Below are positions 44,270 through 55,049 of a stretch of DNA of 64,000 bases, piece after piece. Source of the DNA: Orychophragmus violaceus (taxonomy: Eukaryota > Streptophyta > Magnoliopsida > Brassicales > Brassicaceae); contig CM058238.1 of assembly GCA_030180135.1 (NCBI GenBank), positions 90,962,619-91,026,618 of the forward strand, read 5' to 3'. The notes below the pieces were generated by a model. The model was not told the DNA's origin. It made no database searches and was given only the letters and a program-made list of their open reading frames with translations. The position numbers were made by a program, and so were the translations under genes. How positions within the stretch are numbered: position 1 is the stretch's first letter; every line of letters starts with the position of its first letter.

Positions 44270-45677
44270 TATTGGTTCTGGTTTTTCTTGTTTAGATTCA
44301 TGTTTAGGATTGTTTTTCTTGTTTAAAAGTGTTTTGAATCAACTACTGATAAGAGAAAACATTTAAGTAACAAGAATTGAAATCTAAACACATGAAAAAT
44401 CGCATGATCAAACTATATTGATTTGGTATGCGATCTGATCCGAGAGAATGAGAATCGGCTGCGATTGCATGTATCGATCGATACGATCGCATGGATCGGT
44501 CGATACAATTCGAAGATCGCATGGATCGATCGATACGATCGCATGGATCGGTCGATACAGTCTATCGGCTAACCCTGTCAACGCGTGAAAGCATCGATCG
44601 ATGCAGGATCGATGCAGGTTCGATATTGGTGCATCGACCGATGCGGTTGGTGCACATCGATCGACACGGTTAGGGTTTTTGGCTCGGTTCCGTGCATGCG
44701 TGAGAGCATCGATCGATACAGGATCGATGCACGATCGATGCAGGATCGATGCTGAGAGCATCGACCGATGCGGTTGATGGATCGATCGACACGGTTGGTT
44801 CATCGATCGACATGGTTGGTTTAAGGCTCGGTTTAATTTTTGATTAAAATTAATTCGTCCTGGTTTAATAAACAGATTTAATAATTTTATTAAGTCTGGT
44901 TAAACCGGGACAAGAAATCCAATGTCGAAAGAATTATTGGATTTAGTGCCTAAACCAGGATTTTCTAATTTGATTTGGTTGGACCAAATAAATTGAGAAA
45001 ATCCGGTTTAGTAAATAACCGGTTGACAATTGTGGTCATCGTAGTAATTAAAATTTGGTTAGACCAATTTTAATGAACCAGACCGGTTATGTCATTTAAT
45101 TGGACAATTGGGTCATGTCTTGGACATGGACCAATTCTTGGGCCTCGGGCCAAGAAGTTAAAACAATTGGGCCAATTATTTGAGTCTTTCTTCAGATTAA
45201 TTTAAAATTTATTTTATAAAATTATAAAGTCGATTTTAAATTAAAGTTTCCGAAATTTTGAAATTAGAAAGTTTCTTAAATTAGAATTTTCTGGATTTGC
45301 GGGTTTTGGATTTTAAAGAAATTTCTAAAGTTAGAAAGTTTCCGTTTTTAGAAAGTTTCCAATTTTAGAAAGTTTCCAAAAATAGTAGGTTTCCAAAAAT
45401 GGAAACTTTCCCGAAATAGTAATCTTCTATTTTGGGAATGAATTTTTAAATAAACCTACGAGCCTCAAATAATATCAAGCGTTGGATGTCTTGTCCATTC
45501 TATGTCAGCTGTCGAAGCCCATTCAATTGTATTCATGGCCTTACAGTGTGAGGGTGTCTGCTTTTGCGTGGATAAGACGGTTTGTGATTCATAAATGTCA
45601 TTGGGAGTCCCAGACATTAATGATTACATGACTGTATAGTCTGGTTTTCTTGACTGGGCCATCGGGAGTCCCGGGCC
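44270..45677 (+). other. Leader of the outer Copia with GATCG-rich variable block
   Basis: From about 44405 to 44830 the leader holds many overlapping palindromes such as atcgatcgat and gcatcgatcgatgc, in part as tandem copies (44471-44570). This block has no counterpart of similar sequence in copy A or the inner copy, although both carry other GATCG-rich blocks at the same place. Flanks are conserved. Short GAAAGTTTC-type repeats lie at about 45255-45425. No long ORF is credible here. Confidence 0.7.
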
Positions 45678-45881
45678 TTGAGACATCAGAGTGGATTGGG
45701 CCTCGGGCCCAGATTCACAACCAAGAGTTATATCACGGGTATAATTAGCCGATATAGGGCTTACCGATATAAGCTAAGGTTTGGTGACGGCCAGTGGCCC
45801 ACTTTAATCTTAGTTATATGTGGATCTTGGAATCATTATATTCTATTGAGGGTAACTTATGTTATTGAATATAATGCGTGA
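45678..45881 (+). CDS. Conserved 67-codon upstream ORF (outer Copia)
   Basis: It encodes MRHQSGLGLGPRFTTKSYIT and so on, as in the other two copies, and ends 77 bases before the original gag ATG at 45959. It is unrecognised and may be regulatory or a small protein. Confidence 0.35.
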   Translation: MRHQSGLGLGPRFTTKSYITGIISRYRAYRYKLRFGDGQWPTLILVICGSWNHYILLRVTYVIEYNA

Positions 45882-45958
45882 TTAATCATATTAAATTTAA
45901 TACGAGATTAATCATATTGAACATATTAATTAAAATCCTTTTATCTTAATTTTCAGTT

Positions 45959-47054
45959 ATGACTAGCACAAACAATCAAAAACACTTTCTCGATCCGGTC
46001 TGTCCTTGAGATGGACAAGCTGAACGGATCAAATTTCTTGACTTGGTCGCGGAACCTGAGGCTAGTCCTCAGACAGGAGAGAAAGGACTATGTCCTTGAG
46101 AGAGCTCTCCCCGTGAGGATCGGGTCCAATGCTTCTCATGCAGTATATGATGCTTGGAATAAGCATTATAATGATCTGGTAAATGTGCGTGGTCTGATAT
46201 TGGCTACCATGGATTCAGACTTGCAGAAGCAATATGAGAACATGGAGTCGCCAATAGAGATGATCAGCAGCCTGAAATTTAAATTTCAGGAGCAGATAAG
46301 AGTGGAGAGATACCGGTTGGTTAAGTCTCTCACTAGCTGCAAGCTACCAAATGATCATCCAGTGAGTCCTCATGTCAGTAAAATGATGGGTTACATTGAT
46401 AACCTGAGGAAACTGGATTATCCAGTTAGCCAAGAATTGGCAACTGAAATCATTCTGCAGTCACTGCCGTCAAGCTATGATAAGTTCAGAAGGAACTATA
46501 TCAAGAAAGGCTTAACGAAGACGCTGACTGAACTGCATAATATGCTCAAGACAGTTGAGCCAAACGTGAAGAGTACCCTGTACAATCTCATGAATGAGAA
46601 GGGTAGGTTTACTAAACCTAATGCTGACAAGGGTGAAGACAAAGTTGTCCAGATTTTGAATCATGGCAAGCGTGTGTCTTCTGAGCCCGAGTCAGATACC
46701 TCTTGCGTTGGTAAGTGCTGCTACTGTAAGGAGACAGGGCATTGGAAGAGAAATTGCATTAAATTCATGGAAGATGATGAGGAATTGAAGTTGATGTATG
46801 AGACTACTTCCTCAGGTATTCATGTTATTACTTCAAGTTCTACCTTAAAGGTATTGAATACTGGTTGTGGCGCTGATATTTGTGATAATATGCAGAGCCT
46901 AAGCAACAGTAGAACGTCCTTAAAGGTATTGGATACTGGTTGTGGCACTGATATTTGTGATAATATGCAGAGCCTAAGCAACAGTAGAACGTTGAAGGAA
47001 GGGCAAGTGAAACTACATGTCTGGAAGGAGCTTGGGATGCTGCCTCAGCTGTAG
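45959..47054 (+). CDS. gag: Copia gag with protease start (outer copy)
   Basis: The family start codon at 45959 is followed by a run of five A at 45978-45982 (four in the sister copies), so that frame breaks after codon 7. The downstream ATG at 46011 (MDKLNGSNFLTWSRN) opens a 347-codon frame and would be the working start. It holds the UBN2-type Gag core, a zinc knuckle CCYCKETGHWKRNC near residue 240, then VLNTGCGADICDNMQ and its tandem repeat VLDTGCGTDICDNMQ. This second block carries the D-T-G of a Copia protease. The frame stops soon after (KELGMLPQL), so protease is truncated. The duplicated 72-bp block is unique to this copy. Confidence 0.85.
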
Positions 47055-47479
47055 GGTTTTCACTTATAGATCCCTTTTAGGCTTGGTTTTGTATGAAGTA
47101 ATTGCTACAATGTACCTGCTTTAAGCAGAATTGTCTTTCATTTTCTTGTAAGAATTTGAATGTTTTTCATTTTGATAAAAAACAAGTTTTGTTCTTTTGA
47201 TCTTAATGAAATATTAATTGTAGCACCCTATTCATGGAATGGGTTTTATATCTTAAACCAAAGAGTGCCTAAATGTAACATAAATACCGAATTGGTTTAA
47301 ATCTAATGAATTAAACCTTATTTTTCTTGGCATAAAAGTCTTGGTCACATAAAGTAAGTCGGATTCAGAAATCCCATAGTTATGGACTGTTGGGCTCATT
47401 TGATAAGATATCTTATGATACTTGAATTCAGTTTACTAGACCAAAAGGTAAAGGGCCTATCTTAGCCGAGCTAGAGAAA
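47055..47479 (+). other. Untranslated or decayed segment after gag
   Basis: No frame is recognisable. The same sequence follows gag in the inner copy (54620-55049, reversed), so it is an old part of the family. Confidence 0.5.
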
Positions 47480-49600
47480 GGCCCAAAGGCTTATTGGACC
47501 TGGAACATACTCATGTATGTGGCCCAATGAGCAGTAATGCCAGAGAAAATCTCATGTACTTCATTGTCTCTACTGATTACTTCAGTGAGTGTGACTGTGT
47601 TCATTTGATGAGACACAAGTCGGAATTCTTTGACATGGTCGAAAGAGTTCCAGAATGAAGTATAGGATCTGAATGACAAAAGTATTAAGACTCTGGATTA
47701 AAATCACGAGTGAGAATACTTAAGTCATTGATTATGTGATCATCTGAATGAGTGTGAAATCGTTTCACAGCTCATTTCTCCTGAAAACCTGAAGGTGTTT
47801 ATGTGAGAAAGAATCAGATCTTATTAGAAATGATTAAAGATGAGTCACACGAATCTTCCATGATATTATTTAAGAATAACGCTCTAAAATATCTAAGTTT
47901 ACGCTGAAATAGTTCCACAAATATCAGTTGAAAGACACCACGTTAATGTGGATTGAAATCGATCCAAATTTGTCTTTACTGAGTATTTGTAGTTGTGCTA
48001 CTTCGCTGGTTGTCCTAGAGAAACTAAGGCTTGTTACTTTTACATCCAATCTGTTTTCTAAGAAGGGAAGTTATTTTCCAAGAAGAACAGTGGGAGTAAA
48101 AGCATAACTCGAAGTTTTCTTAGGGAAACCAAGGCTCGGTACTTTTACGACCATTCTGTTTTCTAAGAAGGGAAATTACTTTCCAAGAAGAACAGTGGGA
48201 GTAAAAAGTATTTTTAACGACCATTCTGTTTTCTAAGAAGGGAAGTTACTTTCCAAGAAGAACAGTGGGAGTAAAAGTACAACTCGAAGAAATTCGAGAA
48301 ATACAGGAGGCTGCTTAACCTATTGAGGGAGAGCAGCGGAAGGATTTACAGATTTCTGTAGAATCTACACCTGTGGAGCCTGAAGTTCGCAGATATGAAA
48401 GAATCAGTCACTAATCCGAGAGTGAATTCTTGTCATTAGTTCAGCCTGATGATCATTGAATGGTCGCATGATCTGATGATCATTGAAAGCGACGAATCTG
48501 TGAAATCCTAGGAAGCGAAAGTGAGCCCAGACTCCGAAGAATTACATTTTGTGTAAGTTGGCTTCATCGATCCATTCATGGATGGAAGCAAACATATCGG
48601 AGTTGGAATCTTCGTTCTGTTGAAGTAGTCAAGGTTTTGACTTGAACAGGAACGAAGCGGAACTGTGTGTTTACTAATAGATTAGGAGGAGCGATATTGC
48701 ATTTCTCAAAGTGTATGTCGATGACATACTGATTCTCGGATATAACGTCCCAACGCTGTAGTCGGTAAAGGACTAGCTTGGGAGTTGGTTTAATGATTGA
48801 CATGGGTAAAGCCACGTAGTTCTTGGATTTTGGATCTAAAGATAGAGATCCAAAAGAGCTGGTAGGACAAAGTCAGGATTCTTAAATTGACAAAGTCCTA
48901 CACATTTTGAGCAATCCAAGAAGGGTTTTATGCCAATGTCACATGGCATTAAGTTAAGCAAGATACAGTATCCTACGATAACTGCTGAGCTTAAATGCAT
49001 GGATAAGATTCCATATGCGTCGGCAATTGGATCTATCATGTATGCCATGAAACGTACTTGTTTGATGTTGCTTTAATGTTAAGCAAGACAAGTAAAGACC
49101 AGTCAAATCCAGCAAAGAATCACTGGATTGCCGTAAAGAATGTCCTAAAGTATTTGAGGAATACTAAGGATAAATTCTTGAGTTACGGAGAAAGTGAGGT
49201 GCTACAAGTCGGTAGAGTCTGAAAGGCAAGTTTCCAATAGACAAAGATGATTTCCGATCACAGTCCGGTTATATCTTGTGTCTATCTGACGGTGCAAGGC
49301 ACTGTTGCTGACTCCATGACTTAAGCTGAACATTTCGCAGCTTGGGAAGTCGCGAAAGAGGTTGTTTGGAAAGAAGAGTTCGTCACTAAACTTGATGTGA
49401 TTTACAGCATAGATGAGACTAGCTGCACATCAGAGGTCCAAACACCTTGAGGATAGGTATAACCTATTCCGTAAGATAAATGACAGAGATGTTAAGTAGA
49501 TCAGCAAGTTTCAACGAATGAGAACGTTGCTAATCTATTAACGAAGCCACTCCTTAGGCCTAAGCACGAGTCGCGGACTGTTGCTGTAGGATAAGTGAAA
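47480..49600 (+). pseudogene. pol: Decayed Copia pol (outer copy)
   Basis: Fragments can be read in the right order but not in one frame. Integrase is YFIVSTDYFSECDCVHLMRH near 47555. Reverse transcriptase is VYVDDILILGYNVPTL near 48710, then SKKGFMPMSHGIKLSK near 48915 and DKIPYASAIGSIMYA near 49000. HWIAVKNVLKYLRNTKDK lies near 49120. RNase H is DDFRSQSGYIL near 49247 and a relic of the AEYIA motif near 49325, then NLLTKPLLRPKH near 49535. Large parts between integrase and polymerase are missing and replaced by a minisatellite (48035-48290). The inner copy has the same gaps and shares a frameshift in integrase near 47640, so the family was already defective. Confidence 0.85.
48035..48290 (+). 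repeat. Minisatellite in the Copia pol relic (outer copy)
   Basis: Three imperfect units of about 75-110 bp share ctgttttctaagaaggga and ccaagaagaacagtgggag. The last words resemble a polypurine tract. The inner copy has the same array reversed at about 53820-54075. Confidence 0.85.
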
Positions 49601-50066
49601 TTAAGATGTAGTCTCAATTTCAGTGGGAGTTATTAAAGGGCTTTATTTAGTTATTGGATATGTTCTTGAAATAACATTTAAGATGTTTAATGAAATTATT
49701 ATTTCAAGATTATTTTAACTGTGATGAAATAATCGTTCCAAAGTGATATAAACCATTTTATAGGTCATCGAAGTAAATGACTTGATCTTGAGTCATCGAA
49801 GTCATTTAGCTTGATCATGAGACCCTATATTTGATAAATGTTTTATATCATCCTGTCCCTAGTCGAAGGTTGTTGAAATTGGAACACCAACAACCATGTG
49901 AGACTGGATTGGTACGTGACTTATGACAAAGTCTCAGTGTGTCATAGATGCGCGGCATCAAAGTCAGTACATAGGTGTATGTTTGGGAACATACGACCGG
50001 ACAAGACCCGCTTATAAGAACTCTTCAGGATATTTATATCTGTGTCATAAGAGATTCTTACTACGA

Positions 50067-50309
50067 CTATAGAGTATAGTCCTTAGACCTGAGTTCGCAT
50101 GCATGTGACTGCACATGGACTGATGCACTTTGATCATTGTCTAACGCTATCGTTCTGCGATAGTTATAAGGACCTTGTTTGGGTGTATTATGAAATGAGT
50201 AGTTTACAGTGATGGAACAAGACGGGATTTGTCCCTCCAATATAAATGGAGTGAATATCTCTAGGCCAATCGGAGATTTGAATAGTGGAAAATGCATGGC
50301 CATGCTCAA
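50067..50309 (-). CDS. Conserved 80-codon antisense ORF near the 3' LTR (outer Copia)
   Basis: On the minus strand an ORF reads MSMAMHFPLFKSPIGLEIFT and later SASVHVQSHACELRSKDYTL. The inner copy has the same 80-codon ORF (51804-52046, plus) with about five substitutions and no break. I do not recognise the protein and see no signal peptide or known domain. Its setting, between pol relic and 3' LTR and on the opposite strand, parallels the antisense genes of the Tat elements. It could be coding, an antisense RNA, or chance. Confidence 0.4.
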   Translation of the reverse strand: MSMAMHFPLFKSPIGLEIFTPFILEGQIPSCSITVNYSFHNTPKQGPYNYRRTIALDNDQSASVHVQSHACELRSKDYTL

Positions 50310-50453
50310 ACGGACTGTCCCGAGTCGTTTGGATTGTCAGTATCGAATCAGAGTCCGATGAACAAGATTAGGCTTTATAAGGATGACACCAATCTTGCCT
50401 TATGACTAATCGAGATATTGTGACAAAAGGATTATGAATACAGAGATTCCAGT

Positions 50454-50466
50454 ACAAGTGGGAGAT
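50454..50466 (+). promoter_or_regulatory. Polypurine tract (outer Copia)
   Basis: The sequence acaagtgggagat directly precedes the 3' LTR start TGTTGG. The inner copy has the same motif reversed at 51647-51659. Confidence 0.85.
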
Positions 50467-51008
50467 TGTTGGAATTGTGTCCAGTAATCTCGGTACTGTC
50501 TCTAGAAAGTAAGAGTATGTCAATGATCAGACATAAGTCATATAATACTGGGGGTCATGATGGCTTGCTAGAGTCCGCTCATGATCTATAAGTCTTGGAC
50601 TTATTGCCTCTATTATATGATCCCATATGGGTCACACGCCTAAGCTAACAGGAAAATGTGTAGGAACGGTGTAGCAGAAGTACGGTAAAAGTGCTAGGCA
50701 TTTACTGTACTTAGAGAGAATAATTGGGTTTGGCCACTGTGTGTCGATCGATACACAAGGAGTGTCGATCGACACAGTGCGCGAACGCCTTGGAGTTAAT
50801 TGGCCTTTGGGCCAAATGGCCCAAAACGAACTGAACGAGTTATATAAACTTAAGACGAGTTCAGGTCGAAAATAAGCCCTAGCCGCGAGCCTCCTCTCTC
50901 TCTCTGCGCCGATTTCCTCCTGGTCTAGCAGCCTCTTCCTGCTCGGTGTACGTGTGTGAACCTCTAGAGGAGTTATCTCTCGGTGGCTCTTTGATCTCTG
51001 ACATACCA
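50467..51008 (+). repeat. Copia 3' LTR of the outer copy, left part
   Basis: The first 542 bp of the LTR run up to catacca, where the inner Copia is inserted. The remaining 131 bp continue at 58363. The target duplication is tacca (51004-51008 and 58358-58362). Confidence 0.95.
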
Positions 51009-51646
51009 TGTTGGAAGTTTCGGTTGATCCTGATTCAATTCTCATATTGATATCAACCTAAACATGCATTAGATCTAGGTGTTCTTATTTAGAAACATAA
51101 TGATCTCACCTTTTACCTGTTTGTTGCAGCGGAAGGAAGAGAACAGGTCAATGATCAGGGAGATACACCGAGAGATGGATCCTCCAAAGGCTCACACACG
51201 CACGCTCGGGAATTGGCTGCTAGACCAGACAAAAGGAGGCGCCAGAAAGAGGCTGATGGAGGCGCAGACATCTGAGGAAAATTAGAGAGCTAGGTCTGAT
51301 TTTTATTCATTAAAATCTCTCCTAGTTCTCATGGGCTTTTGGGCCCAATTCTCAGTTCTGATTAAATCCCTTGGATTTAATCAGGCCCTTTAGTCTCTCT
51401 AAGTACAGTAAATGCCTAGCACTTTTACCGTACTTCTGCTAAATCGTTCCTTCGTATTTTCCCGTTAGCTTAGGCGTGTGACCCATATGGGATCATACAA
51501 TAAAGGCAATAAGTCCAAGACTTATAGATCATGAGCGGACTCTAGCAAGCCATCATGACCCCCAGCATTGTATGACTTATGTCTGATCATTGACATACTC
51601 TTACTTTCTAGAGACAGTACCGAGATTACTGGACACAATTCCAACA
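51009..51646 (-). repeat. Copia 3' LTR of the inner copy
   Basis: This is 638 bp, identical by eye to 57720-58357, including a 68-codon open frame at 51079-51285 repeated at 57790-57996. The terminal 8 bases form an inverted repeat (TGTTGGAA/TTCCAACA). The TCGATCGA pair of the other LTR type is absent here. Confidence 0.95.
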
Positions 51647-51659
51647 ATCTCCCACTTGT
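51647..51659 (-). promoter_or_regulatory. Polypurine tract (inner Copia)
   Basis: The minus strand reads acaagtgggagat just before the 3' LTR, as in the outer copy. Confidence 0.8.
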
Positions 51660-51803
51660 ACTGGAATCTCTGTATTCATAATCCTTTTGTCACAATATCT
51701 CGATTAGTCATAAGGCAAGATTAGTGTCATCCTTATAAAGCCTAATCTTGTTCATCGGACTCTGATATGATACTGACAATCCAAACGACTCGGGAAAGTC
51801 CGT

Positions 51804-52046
51804 TTGAGCATGGCCATGCATTTTCCAGTATTCAAATCTCCGATTGGCCTAGAGATATTCACTCCATTTATATTGGAGGGACAAATCCCGTCTTGTTCCA
51901 TCACTGTAGACTACTCATTTCATAATGTACCCAAACAAGGTCCTTATAACTATCGCAGAACGACAGCGTTAGACAATGATCAAAGTGCATCAGTCCATGT
52001 GCAGTCACATGCATGCGAACTCAGGTCTAAGGACTATACTCTATAG
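51804..52046 (+). CDS. Conserved 80-codon antisense ORF (inner Copia)
   Basis: It is antisense to the element and starts MSMAMHFPVFKSPIGLEIFT. It aligns end to end with 50067-50309, with the same length and stop. It is unrecognised; see that entry. Confidence 0.4.
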   Translation: MSMAMHFPVFKSPIGLEIFTPFILEGQIPSCSITVDYSFHNVPKQGPYNYRRTTALDNDQSASVHVQSHACELRSKDYTL

Positions 52047-52489
52047 TCGTAGTGAGAATCTCTTATGACACAGATATAAATATCCTGAAGAGTTCTCATA
52101 AGCGGGTCGTGTCCGGTCGTATGTTCCCCAACATACACCTATGTACTGACTTTGATGCCGCGCATCTATGACACACTGAGACTTTGTCATAAGTCACGTA
52201 TCAATCCAGTCTCACACGGTTGTTGGTGTTCCAATTTCAACAACCTTCGACTAGGGACAGGATGATATAAAACATCTATCAAATATAGGGTCTCATTATC
52301 AAGTTAAATGACTTTGATGACTCAAGATCAAGTCACTTACTTCGATGACCTATAAAATGCTTTATATTATTTTGGAACGATTATTTCATCACAGTTAAAA
52401 TAATCTTGAAATAATAATTTCATTAAACATTTTAAATGTTTTACAAGAACACATCAAATAACTAAATAAAGCCCTTTACTAACTCCCAC

Positions 52490-54620
52490 TGAAATTAAGA
52501 CTACATCTTAATTTCTCTTATCCTACAGCAACAGTCCGTGACTCGTGCTTAGGCCTAAGGAGTGGCTTCGTTAATAGATTAGCAACGTTCTCATTCGTTG
52601 AAACTTGCTGATCTACTTAACATCTCTGTCATTTATCTTACGGAATAAGTTATTCCACTAAGTGTTTGGATCTTTGATGTGCAGCTAGTCTCATCTAAGC
52701 TGGGAATCACATCAAGTTCAGTGATGAACTATTCTTTCCAAACAACCTCTTTCGCCGCTTCCCAAGCTGCGAATCATTCAGTTTAAGTCATGGAGTCAGC
52801 AACAGTGCCGTGCACCGCCAGACAGACACAAGACATATCCGGACTGTGACCGGAAATCATCTTTGTCTGTTGGAAACTTGCCTTTCTGACTCTATCGACT
52901 TGTAGCACCTCACTTTCTTCTTTACCTAAAGAACTTATCCTTAGTATTCTTCAAATACTTTAGAATATTCTTTACGGCAATCCAGTGATTCTTTGCTGGA
53001 TTTGACTGGTCCTTACTTGTTTTGCTTAACATTAAATCAATATCAAAACAAGTACGTGTCATGGCATACATGATAGATCCAATTGCCGTCGCATATGAAT
53101 CCTATCCATGCATTCAAGCTCAGCAGTTATCGTAGGACACTGCTTCTTGCTTAACGTATTGCCATGTGACATTGGCTTAAAACCCTTCTTGGAGTGCTGA
53201 AAACGTGTAGGACTTTGTCAATTTAAGAATCCTGACTTTGTCCTACCAGCTATTCTGGATCTCTATCTTTTGATCCAGAATCCAAGACTTTCGTGGCTTT
53301 ACCCATGTCAATCACAAAACCAACTCCCAAGCTAGTCCTTTACCGACTGCAGCATTGGGACGTTATATCCGAGAATCAGTATGTCTTCGACATACACTAT
53401 GAGAAATGCAATATTGCTCCCACTAATCTATTAGTAAACGCACAGTTCCTTTTCGTTCCTGTTCAAGTCAGAACCTTGACTACTTCAACAAAACGAAGAT
53501 TCCAACTCCGATATGTTTGCATCCATCCATGAATGGATCGATGAAGCTAACTTACATAAAATGTAATTTTTTCGGAGTCCGGGCTCACTTTCGCTTCTTT
53601 GAATTTCGCAGATTCATCGCTTTCAATGATCATCAGATCATGCGAATTTTCAATGATTATCATGTTCAACTAATGACGAGAAATCACTCTCGGATTAGTA
53701 ACTGATTCATATCTGCGAACTTCAGGCTCCACAGGTGTAGATTCTACAGAAATCTGTAAATCCTTCCGCTGCTCTCCCTCAATAGGTTAAGCAGCTTCCT
53801 GTATCTCTCGAATTTCTTCGAGTTGTACTTTTACTCCCACTGTTCTTCTTTGGAAAGTAACTTCCCTTCTTAGAAAACAGAATGGTCGTAAAAATACCTT
53901 TTACTCCCACTGTTCTTCTTGGAAGGTAATTTCCTTCTTAGAAAACAGAATGGTCGTAAAAGTACCGAGCCTTGGTTTCCCTAAGAAAACTTCGAGTTAT
54001 GCTTTTACTCCCACTGTTCTTCTTGGAAAATAACTTCCCTTCTTAGAAAACAGATTGGACGTAAAAGTAACAAGCCTTAGTTTCTCTAGGACAACCAGCG
54101 AAGTAGCACAACTACAAATACTCAGTAAAGACAAATATGGATCGATTCCAATCCACATTAACGTGGTGTCTTTCAACCGATATTTGTGGAACAATTTCAG
54201 CGTAAACTTAGATATTTTAGAGCGTTATCCTTAAATAATATCATGGAAGATTCGTGTGACTCATCTTTAATCATTTCTGATAAGATCTGATTCTTTCTCA
54301 CAGAAACACCTCCAGGTTTTTCAGGAGAATTGAGCTGTGAAACGACTTCACACTCATTCAGATGATCACACTATCAATGACTTAAGTATTCTCACTCTGA
54401 TTTAACTCAGAGTCTTAATACTTCTGTCACTTAGGTTCTATACCTCATTCTGGAACTCTTTCGACCATGTCAAAGAATTCCGACTTGTGTCTCATCAAAT
54501 GAACACAGTCTTACTCACTGAATTAATCAGTCAAGACAATGAAGTATAAGAAATTTTCTCTGGCATTTCTGCTCATCGGACCACATACATGAGTATGTTC
54601 AATCTCCAATAAGCCTTTGG
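52490..54620 (-). pseudogene. pol: Decayed Copia pol (inner copy)
   Basis: It has the same mosaic as in the outer copy, reversed. RNase H tail pieces lie near 52560-52900, the HWIAVKN-like region near 52985, a YVDD-like polymerase piece near 53390, the minisatellite at about 53820-54075, and an integrase piece near 54450-54560. It has more stops than the outer copy in places (two in the integrase piece) but shares the frameshift that puts KEFQNEV out of frame. No polymerase can be made. Confidence 0.82.
53820..54075 (-). repeat. Minisatellite in the Copia pol relic (inner copy)
   Basis: This is the counterpart of 48035-48290, with three units around ctcccactgttcttcttgg. Confidence 0.85.
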
Positions 54621-55049
54621 GCCTTTCTCTAGCTCGGCTAAGATGGGCCCTTTGTCCTTAGGTCCAGTAAACAGAATTCAAGTCTCATAAGATATCGTAT
54701 CAAATGAGCCCAACAGTCCATAACTATGGGATTTCTGAATCCGTCTTACTCTATGTGACCAAGACTTTTATACCAAGAAAATTCAGGTTTAATTCATCAG
54801 ATTTAAACCAATTCGGTATTTATGTTATATTTAGGCACTCTTTGGTTTAAGATATAAAACCCATTCCTTGAATAGGGTGCTACAATTAATATTTCATTAA
54901 GATCAAAAGAACAAAACCTTGTCTTTTATCAAAATGAAAAACATTCAAATTCTTACAAGAAAATGAAAAACAACTCTGCTTACAGCAGGTAGATTGTAGC
55001 AATTACTTAATACAAAACCAAGCCTTGAAGGTATCTACAAGTGAAAACC

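Noticed and set aside
44461..44830. CRISPR-like or satellite array of atcgatcgat units
   Set aside because: No regular repeat-spacer structure and the genome is eukaryotic. The units overlap irregularly within a transposon leader.
48576..48815. 79-codon ORF antisense to the polymerase relic, also at 53293-53532
   Set aside because: It lies opposite the YVDD region, so its conservation is explained by shared ancestry of the sense sequence and the open frame by base composition. It is less convincing than the antisense ORF at 50067-50309.
51079..51285. 68-codon ORF in both LTRs of the inner Copia
   Set aside because: The two copies are identical because the LTRs are identical. It is not independent evidence for coding, and the other LTR type lacks it.
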